Assembly (NCBI RefSeq): GCF_037113525.1
Contig: NZ_CP146963.1
Span: forward strand, 124,001-188,000
Origin: Butyrivibrio fibrisolvens
GTDB lineage: Bacteria > Bacillota > Clostridia > Lachnospirales > Lachnospiraceae
Direction: 5' to 3'
DNA length: 64,000 nt
The position numbers were made by a program, and so were the translations under genes. Positions 38,766-47,691 of this stretch are shown here, piece after piece. The notes under the pieces are model-generated. The model did not search any database. It saw only the letters and a list, made by a program, of their open reading frames with translations, and was not told where the DNA came from. Every line of letters begins with the position of its first letter. The stretch's first letter is position 1.

Positions 38766-40253
38766 TTACTTAGAAAAAGATGCTGCGATATAATCCAGAT
38801 CCATGAGATAAGAAGGATCAGAATCTTCGTATTCCATGATCATCAGTTCATATATATATTCGTTGTCCATAAAGATGGCCATGCGGATATCGTCATCTTC
38901 ATATAAGGTTATGGTTGCGCTGTAAATGATAGCCGGATAACCTGCGATAGTTATTTCTTCAGAATCAGTAATGTTCCTGGCATCAATATCATACGAGAAG
39001 ACCCATTCCTTGTAGGATTCAAGGTATTCAATAGCTTCCTCGTCAGTAAGTCCATATATCTCATCGTCAAAGATATCTTCTATATTCATGATGGATATAA
39101 AAACTGCAGGAAGATCATCTTCATCCTCGCCGTAGAAGTAGATTCCATCTTCATATACGTCAGCTTCGCCCCAATACGCCGGGATATCAAAGGTATAACC
39201 ATTAAAAGTGTAGGAAGCTATATCGGCAAACTCTTCGTCTGTCACTCCCAGGAAAATATCGTCAAAGTATGCATCTATAATACTTCCTGCATACCGGATA
39301 GCGTGAAGCTGAACTCTTATGGTAGCTGTTTTCTTTGGTATTGTAGCAGTAATAGTATGTCTGCCCCACTCGATATCCTGGTGCTCCTGGTAGTAGGATT
39401 CAATCTCTTTTCCTTTAGAATCCAGGAAAATAAGCTCAAGACGTGCAAGGTCAATAGGAGTTTGATCAAAGTTTGCGATCATAGCGCTCAAAACAGCTGT
39501 TTTACCAATATCATCAGAATCTATATCTACGTCCTGATAGATGTAGGTATCTTCTGAAGCACCCTCACTTGGCCATGCAAAGCATTCGCCGTCTGTAGCT
39601 TCATGATCAGTAGTATCAGGATCTGTTCCCCAGAGTTCATCCGGATCTTCCCAGCCTTTAAGACCTTTCTCAAAGCTTGGATTAGTCAGGAGATTCTCTC
39701 CGTCAAGGAAAGAGAGGGACGTATTATTATTAGTTTCAGTTCCTCCGCTTATACCTCTGATCATGCAGATTCCCTTATTATCTGTGTCATAGGCATATGA
39801 CCAGGTAGAAAGATTAGAGTCGTACAGATAATAGGTACCCGGTTCCAGAGTTACATAAGGGAAAACGTACCAGTTAACATTTTCTCTGCCGCCCTGGCCT
39901 TCTTCTGCCTGTACATCCCAAGGGCCATATACATAGCCATCTTCAGATTCTATCCATACATAAGCGCCTTCCCATTCATCGATAGATTCTCTATACCAGT
40001 GATAAGTCCAGATACCTGTGATAGTTGTGGTCTCTTCAATCTCAAATACAACGTCCTCTGCCGGGCCGCTGTATACGCCAGCAATGCTGGTATTGTCATA
40101 TATGACCTCGCCGGTTCCGTAAAATTGATCTCCAAGAGTCATTTCATCCGGAGATTCTGCACGGGCAGTAAAAGAAAAAAGCATCATCCCTGTTGTGGTA
40201 AGGCACAATAAAAGAGATGCTGCTCGTTTAAAGAAGCGATTGTTTAATTCCAT
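38766..40253 (-). CDS. Secreted protein with carbohydrate-binding-type and PsbP-like domains
   Basis: About 495 residues. A signal peptide is seen (RFFKRAASLLLCLTTTGMMLF). Residues about 40-180 are strand-rich. Residues about 190-325 begin NLLTNPSFEKGLKGWE, the typical start of a CenC-like (CBM4/9/16/22-type) beta-sandwich. The C-terminal 130 residues repeat the GYTFDIPAYW...-type domain of the next gene. ATG 40253 follows AGGAGG; an extension to 40379 would run through the long inverted repeat. Cell-surface glycan binding is an inference. Confidence 0.75.
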   Translation of the reverse strand: MELNNRFFKRAASLLLCLTTTGMMLFSFTARAESPDEMTLGDQFYGTGEVIYDNTSIAGVYSGPAEDVVFEIEETTTITGIWTYHWYRESIDEWEGAYVWIESEDGYVYGPWDVQAEEGQGGRENVNWYVFPYVTLEPGTYYLYDSNLSTWSYAYDTDNKGICMIRGISGGTETNNNTSLSFLDGENLLTNPSFEKGLKGWEDPDELWGTDPDTTDHEATDGECFAWPSEGASEDTYIYQDVDIDSDDIGKTAVLSAMIANFDQTPIDLARLELIFLDSKGKEIESYYQEHQDIEWGRHTITATIPKKTATIRVQLHAIRYAGSIIDAYFDDIFLGVTDEEFADIASYTFNGYTFDIPAYWGEADVYEDGIYFYGEDEDDLPAVFISIMNIEDIFDDEIYGLTDEEAIEYLESYKEWVFSYDIDARNITDSEEITIAGYPAIIYSATITLYEDDDIRMAIFMDNEYIYELMIMEYEDSDPSYLMDLDYIAASFSK

Positions 40254-40688
40254 AGGCGGCCTCCTTGTCGTGAAACAATCCGGGTGTTGCATGGACTTGC
40301 ATAATGGCGGGGGCAGATACCACTGATATAATCCTCGAGCTACCTTGCCACTCGTCGTAGGGGCTGTGGTAGTACGCATTAGGATTGTCGGAAACGTAAG
40401 GCTTTATTACGCTTCAACAAACGATGCCCCTGAACACTCCTCGTACGGATGACGCTCGAGGATTATATCAGTGGTATCTGCCCAATCTACGTTATTGCTT
40501 CTCCCCAAAACAAAAGGGGAGGATTGGAGAAATATGTTGAGAATTCCTCAAAAAGGGATTCTAATAATATATCGGTGTAGTGGAAGGGATTATGAATAAA
40601 GAAAAATAATGTTGGAATAGTCAGAATATTAGGGATATTCGAAAAAACCTATCCATTCAGGGATGAATGGATAGGGCGCTGTGAAAAG
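40254..40688. other. 435-base intergenic region
   Basis: Holds a long inverted repeat (listed separately) and, to its right, a small hairpin CTCCCC / GGGGAG near 40502-40530. No gene is seen. It lies between the two minus-strand transcription units (lacI gene and the secreted protein), so promoters for the latter are expected here. Confidence 0.5.
40311..40483. repeat. Long inverted repeat with 30-bp perfect arms
   Basis: Left arm 40311-40340 (GGGCAGATACCACTGATATA then ATCCTCGAGC) and right arm 40454-40483 are perfect inverted copies, 30 bases each. The 113 bases between include a smaller hairpin, CGTAA / TTACG (about 40399-40416), and the AGGGGC element on both sides. It lies upstream of the minus-strand secreted protein. 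Confidence 0.85.
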
Positions 40689-41570
40689 TTAGCAGATTTT
40701 AAAATCATGTGTAATATCGAATTTCTGTTCGAAGGCATTGAGCATGATGTTCATAGTCATATTAGCCTTACGATCGATATCGTTGTGTATTAGCTTTGCC
40801 TTTAGGCCAAGCTCTTTGTGTTCTGTTTGGTAAGAAATAACAGCAATATCTTCCTGGTTTACGTACTGGCTTAATATAAGTGCTAGGTATGCACCGTTTA
40901 CAAGGACTTTTTTGCCTTTGAGCTTTTTAAGAAGTTCCTCATTGCACTCAGAGAAAATAAGTGCGTGTCCATGTGGGACTATTGAACAGATGTAGTCCTG
41001 GTATTTCTTGTTATCATAGGCATCGGTCAATAGATAATAGTCAGGTCCGAGTGTCTGGCAAGCTTTAGTTCCTAATGTGTGCATATCTGTATATACCTGA
41101 TAGAAGAGGAAATCGTTGACTATCATATCCATACAGATGATAGGAACGAAGTACTTATCTGCCATGCGCTTAAAGTCTTTCTCAGGGATATCTATTGCAA
41201 TGATTCCATCCAGCATGCGGTTGGGAGCACTGTCTGCGTCGTCGCTGTTAAAGGGGATAATGATAGTGCTGTAATTCATCCTGCTGAATCTCTCTACAAG
41301 CAGGTTTACAAGGTGCATGATCTCAAGATTTCTAGATGGTGAATCTTCTCTGACATGGTATATTATTCCAATCATATTGTTCTTGCCGGTAGCAAGACTC
41401 TTGGCTTCATGGCTTGGAACATAGTGAAGGAGATTGGCCATCTGAAGGACTTTCTTCCTTGTCTCTTCACTGATCTTCTGGCCTTCTTTATTATTCAAAA
41501 CATATGAAACCGTAGCAACAGATACCCCTGCTGCTTTAGCTACATCTTTAGCTGTAGGCTTCTTGTCCAT
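40689..41570 (-). CDS. LacI family transcriptional regulator
   Basis: Sugar-responsive repressor. N-terminal helix-turn-helix (residues 5-50: DVAKAAGVSVATVSYVLNN) with hinge-type NLLHYVPSHEAKSLATGKN. The periplasmic-binding-like effector domain follows (about 60-293), at 293 residues shorter than the usual 330-340, mainly in the second lobe. It probably controls the divergent maltodextrin genes and itself through the two operators at 41801-41818 and 42183-42200. A 30-base palindrome (41624-41653) lies in its leader. Confidence 0.88.
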   Translation of the reverse strand: MDKKPTAKDVAKAAGVSVATVSYVLNNKEGQKISEETRKKVLQMANLLHYVPSHEAKSLATGKNNMIGIIYHVREDSPSRNLEIMHLVNLLVERFSRMNYSTIIIPFNSDDADSAPNRMLDGIIAIDIPEKDFKRMADKYFVPIICMDMIVNDFLFYQVYTDMHTLGTKACQTLGPDYYLLTDAYDNKKYQDYICSIVPHGHALIFSECNEELLKKLKGKKVLVNGAYLALILSQYVNQEDIAVISYQTEHKELGLKAKLIHNDIDRKANMTMNIMLNAFEQKFDITHDFKIC

Positions 41571-41800
41571 GTATCATCAACCCCCTGAAAGTGGTAATTA
41601 CGCTAATTGCATATAAAAAGGTTGTTGCTAGTAGTTTATAAACCACCAGCAACAGGAATCTGTATGGTCGATATATTATTTCTATGCAAGATTAGCTACT
41701 TAATTTGCTAGGTAAAGTGTGTTCGGTATTCGTCTAAATATAGGATTAACTTAATACCATAGAGTATATCGCGAATAATTCGGCACCTCAAACACATCTT

Positions 41801-41818
41801 GTTAACTTAACCGCTTAA
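41801..41818 (-). promoter_or_regulatory. LacI-type operator, left copy
   Basis: Read on the minus strand the site is TTAAGCGGTTAAGTTAAC, 17 of 18 identical with the right copy at 42183-42200. Its CG centre and TTAA half-sites suit the LacI family. It sits upstream of the lacI gene and would allow self-repression. Confidence 0.75.
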
Positions 41819-41911
41819 ATAAATCATACAAAGCATCCTTAAAAAAGTCAAACCTAATACTTAAATAAGGCTCTATGCATCATTGAGCTGTAAATGTAAG
41901 ATCCTAAATTG

Positions 41912-42139
41912 GTGCAGATGCATTTCGAGATGCGATAAGTAAAGGAAGGACTGGGATAAATAAAATCATAAGCCGATTTTGAAAATAATCTTAGATTTTT
42001 CTTAGGATATTAGGAGCTGAAGTATAGCATGTCCACGAAAGCGGATAATATCCTTAGAAAAATCAAGATTATTTTCACATGAGGCTTATGATTTTATTTA
42101 TCCCAGCCCTTCCTTTACGTCCCTCAACTTACATGCACC
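41912..42139. repeat. Very long imperfect inverted repeat between lacI and the maltodextrin genes
   Basis: The left arm from 41939 (GTAAAGGAAGGACTGGGATA...) pairs with the right arm ending at 42118 over 36 bases with one mismatch. Inside, GAAAATAATCTT and GATTTTTCT-type and GGATATTA segments pair again. The outer GGTGCA ends near 41912 and 42139 also match. The stem totals roughly 80-90 pairs with small bulges, and the tip holds AGCATG. It is a stable hairpin in RNA or single-stranded DNA. Confidence 0.85.
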
Positions 42140-42149
42140 TAAAATAAAA

Positions 42150-42178
42150 TTGACAGCCGGCAAAATATGTGCTATGGT
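42150..42178 (+). promoter_or_regulatory. Promoter of the maltodextrin operon
   Basis: TTGACA (42150-42155), 17-base spacer, TATGGT (42173-42178). The operator overlaps the expected start site. Confidence 0.7.
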
Positions 42179-42182
42179 TCAC

Positions 42183-42200
42183 TTAAACGGTTAAGTTAAC
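42183..42200 (+). promoter_or_regulatory. LacI-type operator, right copy
   Basis: TTAAACGGTTAAGTTAAC, matching the copy at 41801-41818 in reverse orientation. It lies 29 bases upstream of the lipoprotein gene, just downstream of the -10 box, a classic repression position. Confidence 0.8.
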
Positions 42201-42228
42201 ATATTAAGTAAACATATGGAGGAAGGTT

Positions 42229-43005
42229 ATGAATAAGAATTTGGTTAGGCTTGTAACAGGAATTTCATGTATAACTCTTGCTTTTGCATCTATGGTTGGA
42301 TGCTCAGGCAGCAGCGCCGGTGCAGGAAGTGCAGAGGGTACATCCCAGGATACTGCAGCTACAGCAGAGCAGATCACTGTAACCTTTATGGAAGGCGATA
42401 CAGAGCTTGGCAGTGCAAGTGCGAATAAAGGCGAAGTTTTAAGTCCTGATTCATATGCATCTTTCGAATCTAAAGACGGTTCCGAATTCCTTGGATGGTT
42501 CGAAGCACCTTCTTTTATCGAAGCATCAAGAAAAGACCTTACAACAGATACTTTTGAAGAAGATACAACTCTGTATGCAAGCTTCAGTGCCAAGGAGCTT
42601 ACAGAGGACACAAGAAAATGGTATCTTGCAGGAACATCACAGACAGGACCACTTAAGGACAATGCCTGGGCAGGCGATATCGGACAGAATCTTATCGATA
42701 GCTTCGAGCTTGTTCCTACAGGAAATGCTGTCAATGAATTCGCGATCACAATAGATCTTTACGCAGGTGATCAGTTCCAGATAATTGCAGACTGGTCATG
42801 GGATACTCAGAAGGGTTTTGGTCTTTTTACAGAGCTTGATGAGACTCAGTTTGAGAGCGGCGGAAGCCTTGGCGGATCAGAGCAGAAGGCTAATGTAAAT
42901 GTTCTTGTGGATGGTAACTATACAATTACACTTACTACAGATCCTGATAACAGCTCGCTTGATACAGTAGTTGTCGTAAGAAATGGTGATGTGACCAATG
43001 AATAA
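42229..43005 (+). CDS. Surface lipoprotein with InlB-repeat-like and carbohydrate-binding-type domains
   Basis: A lipoprotein signal ends in ASMVGC (lipobox), giving about 235 mature residues. Residues about 45-125 have a pattern like an InlB B-type or Listeria/Bacteroides repeat (VTFMEGDTELGS...EFLGWFEAPSF). Residues about 130-255 look like a starch-binding beta-sandwich (KWYLAGTSQTGPLKDNAWAGD, then WSWDTQKGFG). GGAAGG precedes ATG 42229. Its end overlaps the next gene by 8 bases. It likely captures maltodextrin at the surface. Confidence 0.75.
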   Translation: MNKNLVRLVTGISCITLAFASMVGCSGSSAGAGSAEGTSQDTAATAEQITVTFMEGDTELGSASANKGEVLSPDSYASFESKDGSEFLGWFEAPSFIEASRKDLTTDTFEEDTTLYASFSAKELTEDTRKWYLAGTSQTGPLKDNAWAGDIGQNLIDSFELVPTGNAVNEFAITIDLYAGDQFQIIADWSWDTQKGFGLFTELDETQFESGGSLGGSEQKANVNVLVDGNYTITLTTDPDNSSLDTVVVVRNGDVTNE

Positions 43006-44713
43006 GTATGCGGTGCAACATATCATGGACTCGTCCTACTGCTTTCCGACATCTGAGCATGATATCACTATAAGACTTAGGACGGCCAAAGATGATATCT
43101 TAGAAGCCACCATCTTCTATGAGAGCAAATATTTTATTCAACAGCACCAGAATAGTGCAAAGATGCATAAGATCTTTTCGGGTAAAGAGTTTGATTATTA
43201 CTCGGTAGATCTTCATCTTGAGGATACAAGGCTTGCATATGTTTTCTATTTGTATGATGGAAAAGAGTATAAGTATTTTTCAGAAGATGGTCTTACTGAT
43301 ACCTATGATTACAGTGTAAGCTTTTACAACTTTTTCCAGTTCCCTTATATAAATAAGGCTGACATCCTGCCTATGGTTGACTGGATGAAGACGGCGAGGT
43401 TCTATCAGATATTTGTTGACAGGTTCTGCATAGGTGATACGTCCAAGGATATGGGCTATGTTAACCTTAAGTGGGGCGATAAGCCAACTCCTAAGAGCTT
43501 TGCAGGTGGCGATATAAAGGGAATTACGCAGAAGCTTGATTATATTAAGAGCCTTGGCGCTAACGCCATATATCTGACGCCTATTTTCAAATCCATATCC
43601 AATCATAAATATGACATCAGTGATTATCTGGAGATCGATGAGGATTTTGGAAGCAAGAAGGACTTAAAAGAGCTGGTTGATAAGGCTCATGAAAAGGGCA
43701 TGCGGATAGTGCTTGATGCAGTGTTTAATCATTGCAGCGACGAAATCGCGCAGTTTCAGGATGTTCTTAATAAGGGAAAAGAGTCAAGGTATTATGACTG
43801 GTTCATAATAGACGGCGATAAGCCTGATCAGGACAATGTGAACTACGAAACCTTTGCATCCTGCAACTACATGCCAAAGCTTGATACTTCAAATCCCAAA
43901 GTAAGGGACTTCCTTACAGGAATAGCTGTTCACTATATCAAGGAATATCATATCGATGGCTGGAGGCTTGATGTATCAGATGAAGTAAGCCACGATTTCT
44001 GGAGAGATTTTAGAAGAGCTGTGAAAAAAGCTGACGAGAATGCAGTCATCATTGGTGAAAACTGGCATGATGCATCTGTGTATCTCAAAGGAGACCAGTA
44101 CGACAGCATCATGAACTATGCTTTTACAAAAGCGGCTTTGGACTTTTTTAGCACAGGATCACTAGATGCAAAAGGCATGGCAGAAAGGCTCAACGACCTT
44201 CTTGCAAGAAACTCTGATACAGTAAATCATATGATGCTTAACCTTCTTGATAGTCACGACACTCACAGATTCTATAGTGAAGTATCAGAAGATGACAGGA
44301 AGTTTAAGGCAGCCCTGTGTCTTTTGTATCTTTTTCCAGGCGTTCCATGTATCTTCTATGGAACAGAAATAAAGATACCTGGCGGCTACGACCCTGACTG
44401 CCGCAAGTGCATGGACTGGGATAAGGCAGATAAGATCAAGGATACCGATATTTACAGGCTCCTTACAGCACTTGCAGAAATTCGCCAAAAGTATGATTTT
44501 AGTAATGCTTATCCTGTGATAACCACTGATGAAAGTGGGGATGTGCTGGAGCTTAGGTATATAATTAGTGATACTGGGATAAATCTTTATATTAATAACA
44601 CAGATAAAGATGTAGTTTTAATAGATAAGGATAACTGCGTAGAACATAAGATTAGTGCTTACGAAACTTTGATCATTGTAGGTGGTAAAGCATTATTATC
44701 TACGTTAAAGTAA
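42998..44713 (+). CDS. Cytoplasmic GH13 alpha-glucan hydrolase (neopullulanase or cyclomaltodextrinase-like)
   Basis: Hydrolyses maltodextrins. An N-terminal CBM34-like domain (about 1-120), then the barrel with catalytic residues Asp 325 in DGWRLDVSDEV, Glu 354 in IIGENWHD and Asp 421 in LLDSHDTHR; C-terminal beta domain from about 490. 571 residues. The Tyr-Gln-Ile-Phe-Val-Asp-Arg-Phe pattern after the first domain is typical of the subfamily. No signal peptide, so it acts on imported sugar. The start overlaps the lipoprotein gene; the ribosome binding site is weak. Confidence 0.9.
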   Translation: MNKYAVQHIMDSSYCFPTSEHDITIRLRTAKDDILEATIFYESKYFIQQHQNSAKMHKIFSGKEFDYYSVDLHLEDTRLAYVFYLYDGKEYKYFSEDGLTDTYDYSVSFYNFFQFPYINKADILPMVDWMKTARFYQIFVDRFCIGDTSKDMGYVNLKWGDKPTPKSFAGGDIKGITQKLDYIKSLGANAIYLTPIFKSISNHKYDISDYLEIDEDFGSKKDLKELVDKAHEKGMRIVLDAVFNHCSDEIAQFQDVLNKGKESRYYDWFIIDGDKPDQDNVNYETFASCNYMPKLDTSNPKVRDFLTGIAVHYIKEYHIDGWRLDVSDEVSHDFWRDFRRAVKKADENAVIIGENWHDASVYLKGDQYDSIMNYAFTKAALDFFSTGSLDAKGMAERLNDLLARNSDTVNHMMLNLLDSHDTHRFYSEVSEDDRKFKAALCLLYLFPGVPCIFYGTEIKIPGGYDPDCRKCMDWDKADKIKDTDIYRLLTALAEIRQKYDFSNAYPVITTDESGDVLELRYIISDTGINLYINNTDKDVVLIDKDNCVEHKISAYETLIIVGGKALLSTLK

Positions 44714-44797
44714 CTGTTTCTACATGTTTTAGATATTTTTCCAAGGAACAAATAGGATAATGACATTTTAGGTATTTGATAAAAAGAGGAGATAGGT

Positions 44798-46294
44798 ATG
44801 GGCAAACAATTAGTAAAGATATGTTCAGCATTACTTGCAACTGCTATGGTAGCAACAGGCTGTTCATCAGCTGCCAAGGGCGAATCTGGAAGTACAGATA
44901 GTACATCAATAAATCCATCAGGAGAAAAGATCACACTTCGAATTCTTGAGAATGATACAGCAAAGTCTCAAGGCTATCTTGATGAACTTTTAAATGCTTT
45001 CAACGAAGCATATAAGGATCAGGGAATAGAAGCTGTTGATGCAAATATGGAAGAATATTCTGATCTTGCAGAAAACGGACCTTACGGCTATGGCCCCGAT
45101 GTTCTGTATCAGGCTAACGATCAGATCATGACTTATGCAGAAGATAAACATATCATGGCACTTAACTTAGAAGATTTTGAATGCTATGACAAGATTCCTC
45201 AGGAAGCATTTGATGCATTCAAGATCAATGTAGATGGTAAAGATTATTACTGTGGAGTTCCTGTTAATGTTCAGGAGCCAATGCTCTTTTATCGTAACGA
45301 CATGATGCCTGAAGACTGGGAGACAACCTGGGACCTTGATGGAAATAAGGTTGCAGACTTTTTTGAAAACTGGAACAGTTTGTATGCTTATTCCAAGTAT
45401 TTAAGAGATAATGATACAAGCGCTAATAAAGATTCTCAGTACGGTCTTATGGCTCCTGTAAACGATCTTTATATGATGGCAGAATTTTCTTTTTCATACG
45501 GCGGATATGTATTTGGAGAAGATGGTTCAGGTAACCTTGATCCATCTGACATAGGTTTTAATAAGGGTGATAGCGCAAAAGGACTCCTTGCTCTGAAGGA
45601 ATTTACAAAGCTTATGAGCGAAGAGTGTATCGATGATTCTGTTAAGACAAGCAGATATTCAAAGGTTGCTGACGGAACATTTTTCTGCTCAATATCTACA
45701 CCTGATACCTATACTCTTTTTTATGACAAGCTTGTAGCTGAATATGAAGAAGAGGGTTTAAGTGAAGATGAAGCTAAGACCAAGGCTTCTGAAAACCTTA
45801 TGATGGTACAGCTCCCTTCCAAGATGCCTGCAAATGGCGACCTTACAACAGATCCTTCTACTATGTCTGAAGGCGATTTCGTTCAGACTAAGGTTATGGG
45901 AGGAGTTAACGGCTATGCTATCAGCGCTTACACCAAGTATAAGGAAGCAAGTATAGCATTTGTAAACTTTGCAACAGGATACGATATGATCTCAAAGAGA
46001 GCAGAAATACTTGGAATTGCTCCAACAAGATCAGACGTTGCAAGCGAGATTGGCGGCGTAACAGACATCATCTTCAACAATTTAAAAGAAGGCAACATCT
46101 ACCTTATGCCATCTGTGAAGGCTGTAGATCAGATCTGGGATCCTATGCAGACACTTCTTGCTGATGTTGGTAAGGATGCATTCAGAGCAAGGAATGGTGA
46201 GACAGAGAAGTATACTGATACGGCGAGTATGCAGACAGCACTGGACAATTCCGCTCAGAGCATATATGACGCAATCTATACACTGGCTCAGTGA
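44798..46294 (+). CDS. ABC transporter solute-binding lipoprotein (maltodextrin type)
   Basis: Extracellular receptor of a CUT1 importer. A lipobox VATGCS follows the signal helix, then a Ser/Thr/Gly linker. The mature fold resembles MalE-type binding proteins, with YGYGPDVLYQANDQI, YYCGVPVNVQEPMLFYRND and TKASENLMMVQLPSKMP regions. 498 residues. RBS AGGAG. A double hairpin follows the stop before the permeases, which would favour more binding protein than permease. Confidence 0.88.
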   Translation: MGKQLVKICSALLATAMVATGCSSAAKGESGSTDSTSINPSGEKITLRILENDTAKSQGYLDELLNAFNEAYKDQGIEAVDANMEEYSDLAENGPYGYGPDVLYQANDQIMTYAEDKHIMALNLEDFECYDKIPQEAFDAFKINVDGKDYYCGVPVNVQEPMLFYRNDMMPEDWETTWDLDGNKVADFFENWNSLYAYSKYLRDNDTSANKDSQYGLMAPVNDLYMMAEFSFSYGGYVFGEDGSGNLDPSDIGFNKGDSAKGLLALKEFTKLMSEECIDDSVKTSRYSKVADGTFFCSISTPDTYTLFYDKLVAEYEEEGLSEDEAKTKASENLMMVQLPSKMPANGDLTTDPSTMSEGDFVQTKVMGGVNGYAISAYTKYKEASIAFVNFATGYDMISKRAEILGIAPTRSDVASEIGGVTDIIFNNLKEGNIYLMPSVKAVDQIWDPMQTLLADVGKDAFRARNGETEKYTDTASMQTALDNSAQSIYDAIYTLAQ

Positions 46295-46401
46295 TTAGGA
46301 GTTAATCATAGATTAACTCCGCGAATTGGTGGAGATAATCTCCACCAATATCGAATTATTAGTTACTCGTTACACTCACGACATCATGTTGAGGATGAAT
46401 T
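46295..46401 (+). repeat. Intercistronic double-hairpin element, copy D (binding protein/permease)
   Basis: P1: GGAGTTAATC (46298-46307) with GATTAACTCC (46311-46320), loop ATA. P2: ATTGGTGGAGA (46325-46335) with TCTCCACCAAT (46339-46349). The tail TATTAGTTACTCGTTACACTCACGAC matches copy C. The loop here is too short for the pseudoknot seen in copies B and C. GAGG (46391-46394) lies 7 bases before ATG 46402. Confidence 0.7.
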
Positions 46402-47691
46402 ATGAAAAAAGAAGGCAAGATGCCTGTCCTGTGCTCATGTATTATCATGGGCACGGGCCAGCTTATGTATAAACAATGGATCAAAGGGTTATTATATATA
46501 ACTGCCTTTGTATTGTTTCTGTATTTTTTGTTTACTGTAGGTATAACTGATATCACAGGGTTTTTTACCTTAGGAACAGTCGAAGGAGATGCCTGGCTTG
46601 GAATTGAAGGCGATGACTCCATCATGATGATGCTTAAGGGAATCCTTGCATTTATAATCGTGGCTCTTTTTCTGCTACTGTATTACAGCAATATTAAGGA
46701 TGTTCTTAATACAAGAGAAAGACTTTCTAGCGGTAAAGAAATACTTCCTTTTTTTAAGGCGGTAGCAGTTTTTACAGATAAGAAGTTCTATATAGTTGCA
46801 CTGGCTGTGCCGGTTGTAGGAGTACTTATCTTCAACGTTCTTCCTATTATATTCATGACACTTATAGCCTTCACTAACTACGGCGGAGATATAGTGCCAC
46901 CTAAGCTTGTGGACTGGATAGGACTTGATAATTTCAGGAAGATTTTTGTTCTTTCAGATCTTAAGGCTACATTTTTAAAGATCCTTGGATGGAATATTCT
47001 CTGGGCAGTGGCATCAACTTTTATTAACTATTTTGGAGGACTGCTCTTGGCGCTCCTTCTTAATAAAGAGTGTGTCAAAGGTAAGACTTTCTGGAGAGCT
47101 TTCCCGATTCTTGCATATGCGGTTCCGGGATTTATAACACTTCTTGGATTTAAGTTTATGTTTTCATATGGAGGCCCCATCAACTACCTAATTACAAGAA
47201 CAGGTGCTAATGCGGTTGGATTTCTTGATATAGATGCAGGATGGAAGGCAAGGATAATAGGCCTTTTGGTCAATGCATGGATATCTATTCCAACTTCAAT
47301 GCTCCTTGCAACAGGTATTCTTTCCAATATGAATGCAGAGCTTTATGAAGCAGCAAGTATAGACGGAGCTACGAAATGGGTTCAGTTTATAAAGCTTACA
47401 CTTCCCTTTGTTGTATTTTCTACAACTCCGACTCTTATAACAAGTTTTGTAGGTAACTTCAATAACTTTGGCGTATTCTATTTCCTTAGAGGCGGCTTAT
47501 ACCTTGACGGTTATTTCCTTGCAAGTGATACGGACCTGCTTATTAACTGGCTTTATAACCTGTCCATTGATAATAACTACTATGGAATCGGTGCTGCGAT
47601 AAGCCTTATCATCTTTTTCATTACGTCAGTATTTTCTATTGGAACTTATGTGAACAGTTCTGCATTTAAGAAGGAGGATACTTACAGATGA
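46402..47691 (+). CDS. ABC transporter permease, MalF type
   Basis: Membrane subunit of the maltodextrin importer. An N-terminal two-helix extension (about 1-100) precedes the six-helix core. The EAA loop EAASIDGATKWVQFIKLTLP (about 313-332) contacts the ATPase. 429 residues, as in clostridial MalF proteins. ATG 46402 follows GAGG by 7 bases; the gene overlaps the next by 4 bases. Confidence 0.9.
   Translation: MKKEGKMPVLCSCIIMGTGQLMYKQWIKGLLYITAFVLFLYFLFTVGITDITGFFTLGTVEGDAWLGIEGDDSIMMMLKGILAFIIVALFLLLYYSNIKDVLNTRERLSSGKEILPFFKAVAVFTDKKFYIVALAVPVVGVLIFNVLPIIFMTLIAFTNYGGDIVPPKLVDWIGLDNFRKIFVLSDLKATFLKILGWNILWAVASTFINYFGGLLLALLLNKECVKGKTFWRAFPILAYAVPGFITLLGFKFMFSYGGPINYLITRTGANAVGFLDIDAGWKARIIGLLVNAWISIPTSMLLATGILSNMNAELYEAASIDGATKWVQFIKLTLPFVVFSTTPTLITSFVGNFNNFGVFYFLRGGLYLDGYFLASDTDLLINWLYNLSIDNNYYGIGAAISLIIFFITSVFSIGTYVNSSAFKKEDTYR

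Larger units (their letters stand above)
41571..42228. promoter_or_regulatory. 658-base divergent control region
   Basis: Contains a 30-base palindrome GTTGCTAG...CCAGCAAC (41624-41653), two LacI-type operators, a promoter for the maltodextrin genes, and a long imperfect inverted repeat in the middle. TTGACA (42150-42155) and TATGGT (42173-42178) with 17-base spacing drive the plus strand; the operator begins 5 bases after the -10 box. No gene lies within. Confidence 0.75.

Noticed and set aside
40254..40379. Longer N-terminus of the secreted protein
   Set aside because: It covers the inverted repeat arm and hides the signal peptide; ATG 40253 has AGGAGG.
41939..42118. Insertion sequence remnant
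   Set aside because: No transposase fragment and no visible target duplication; the arms are better described as a large hairpin.
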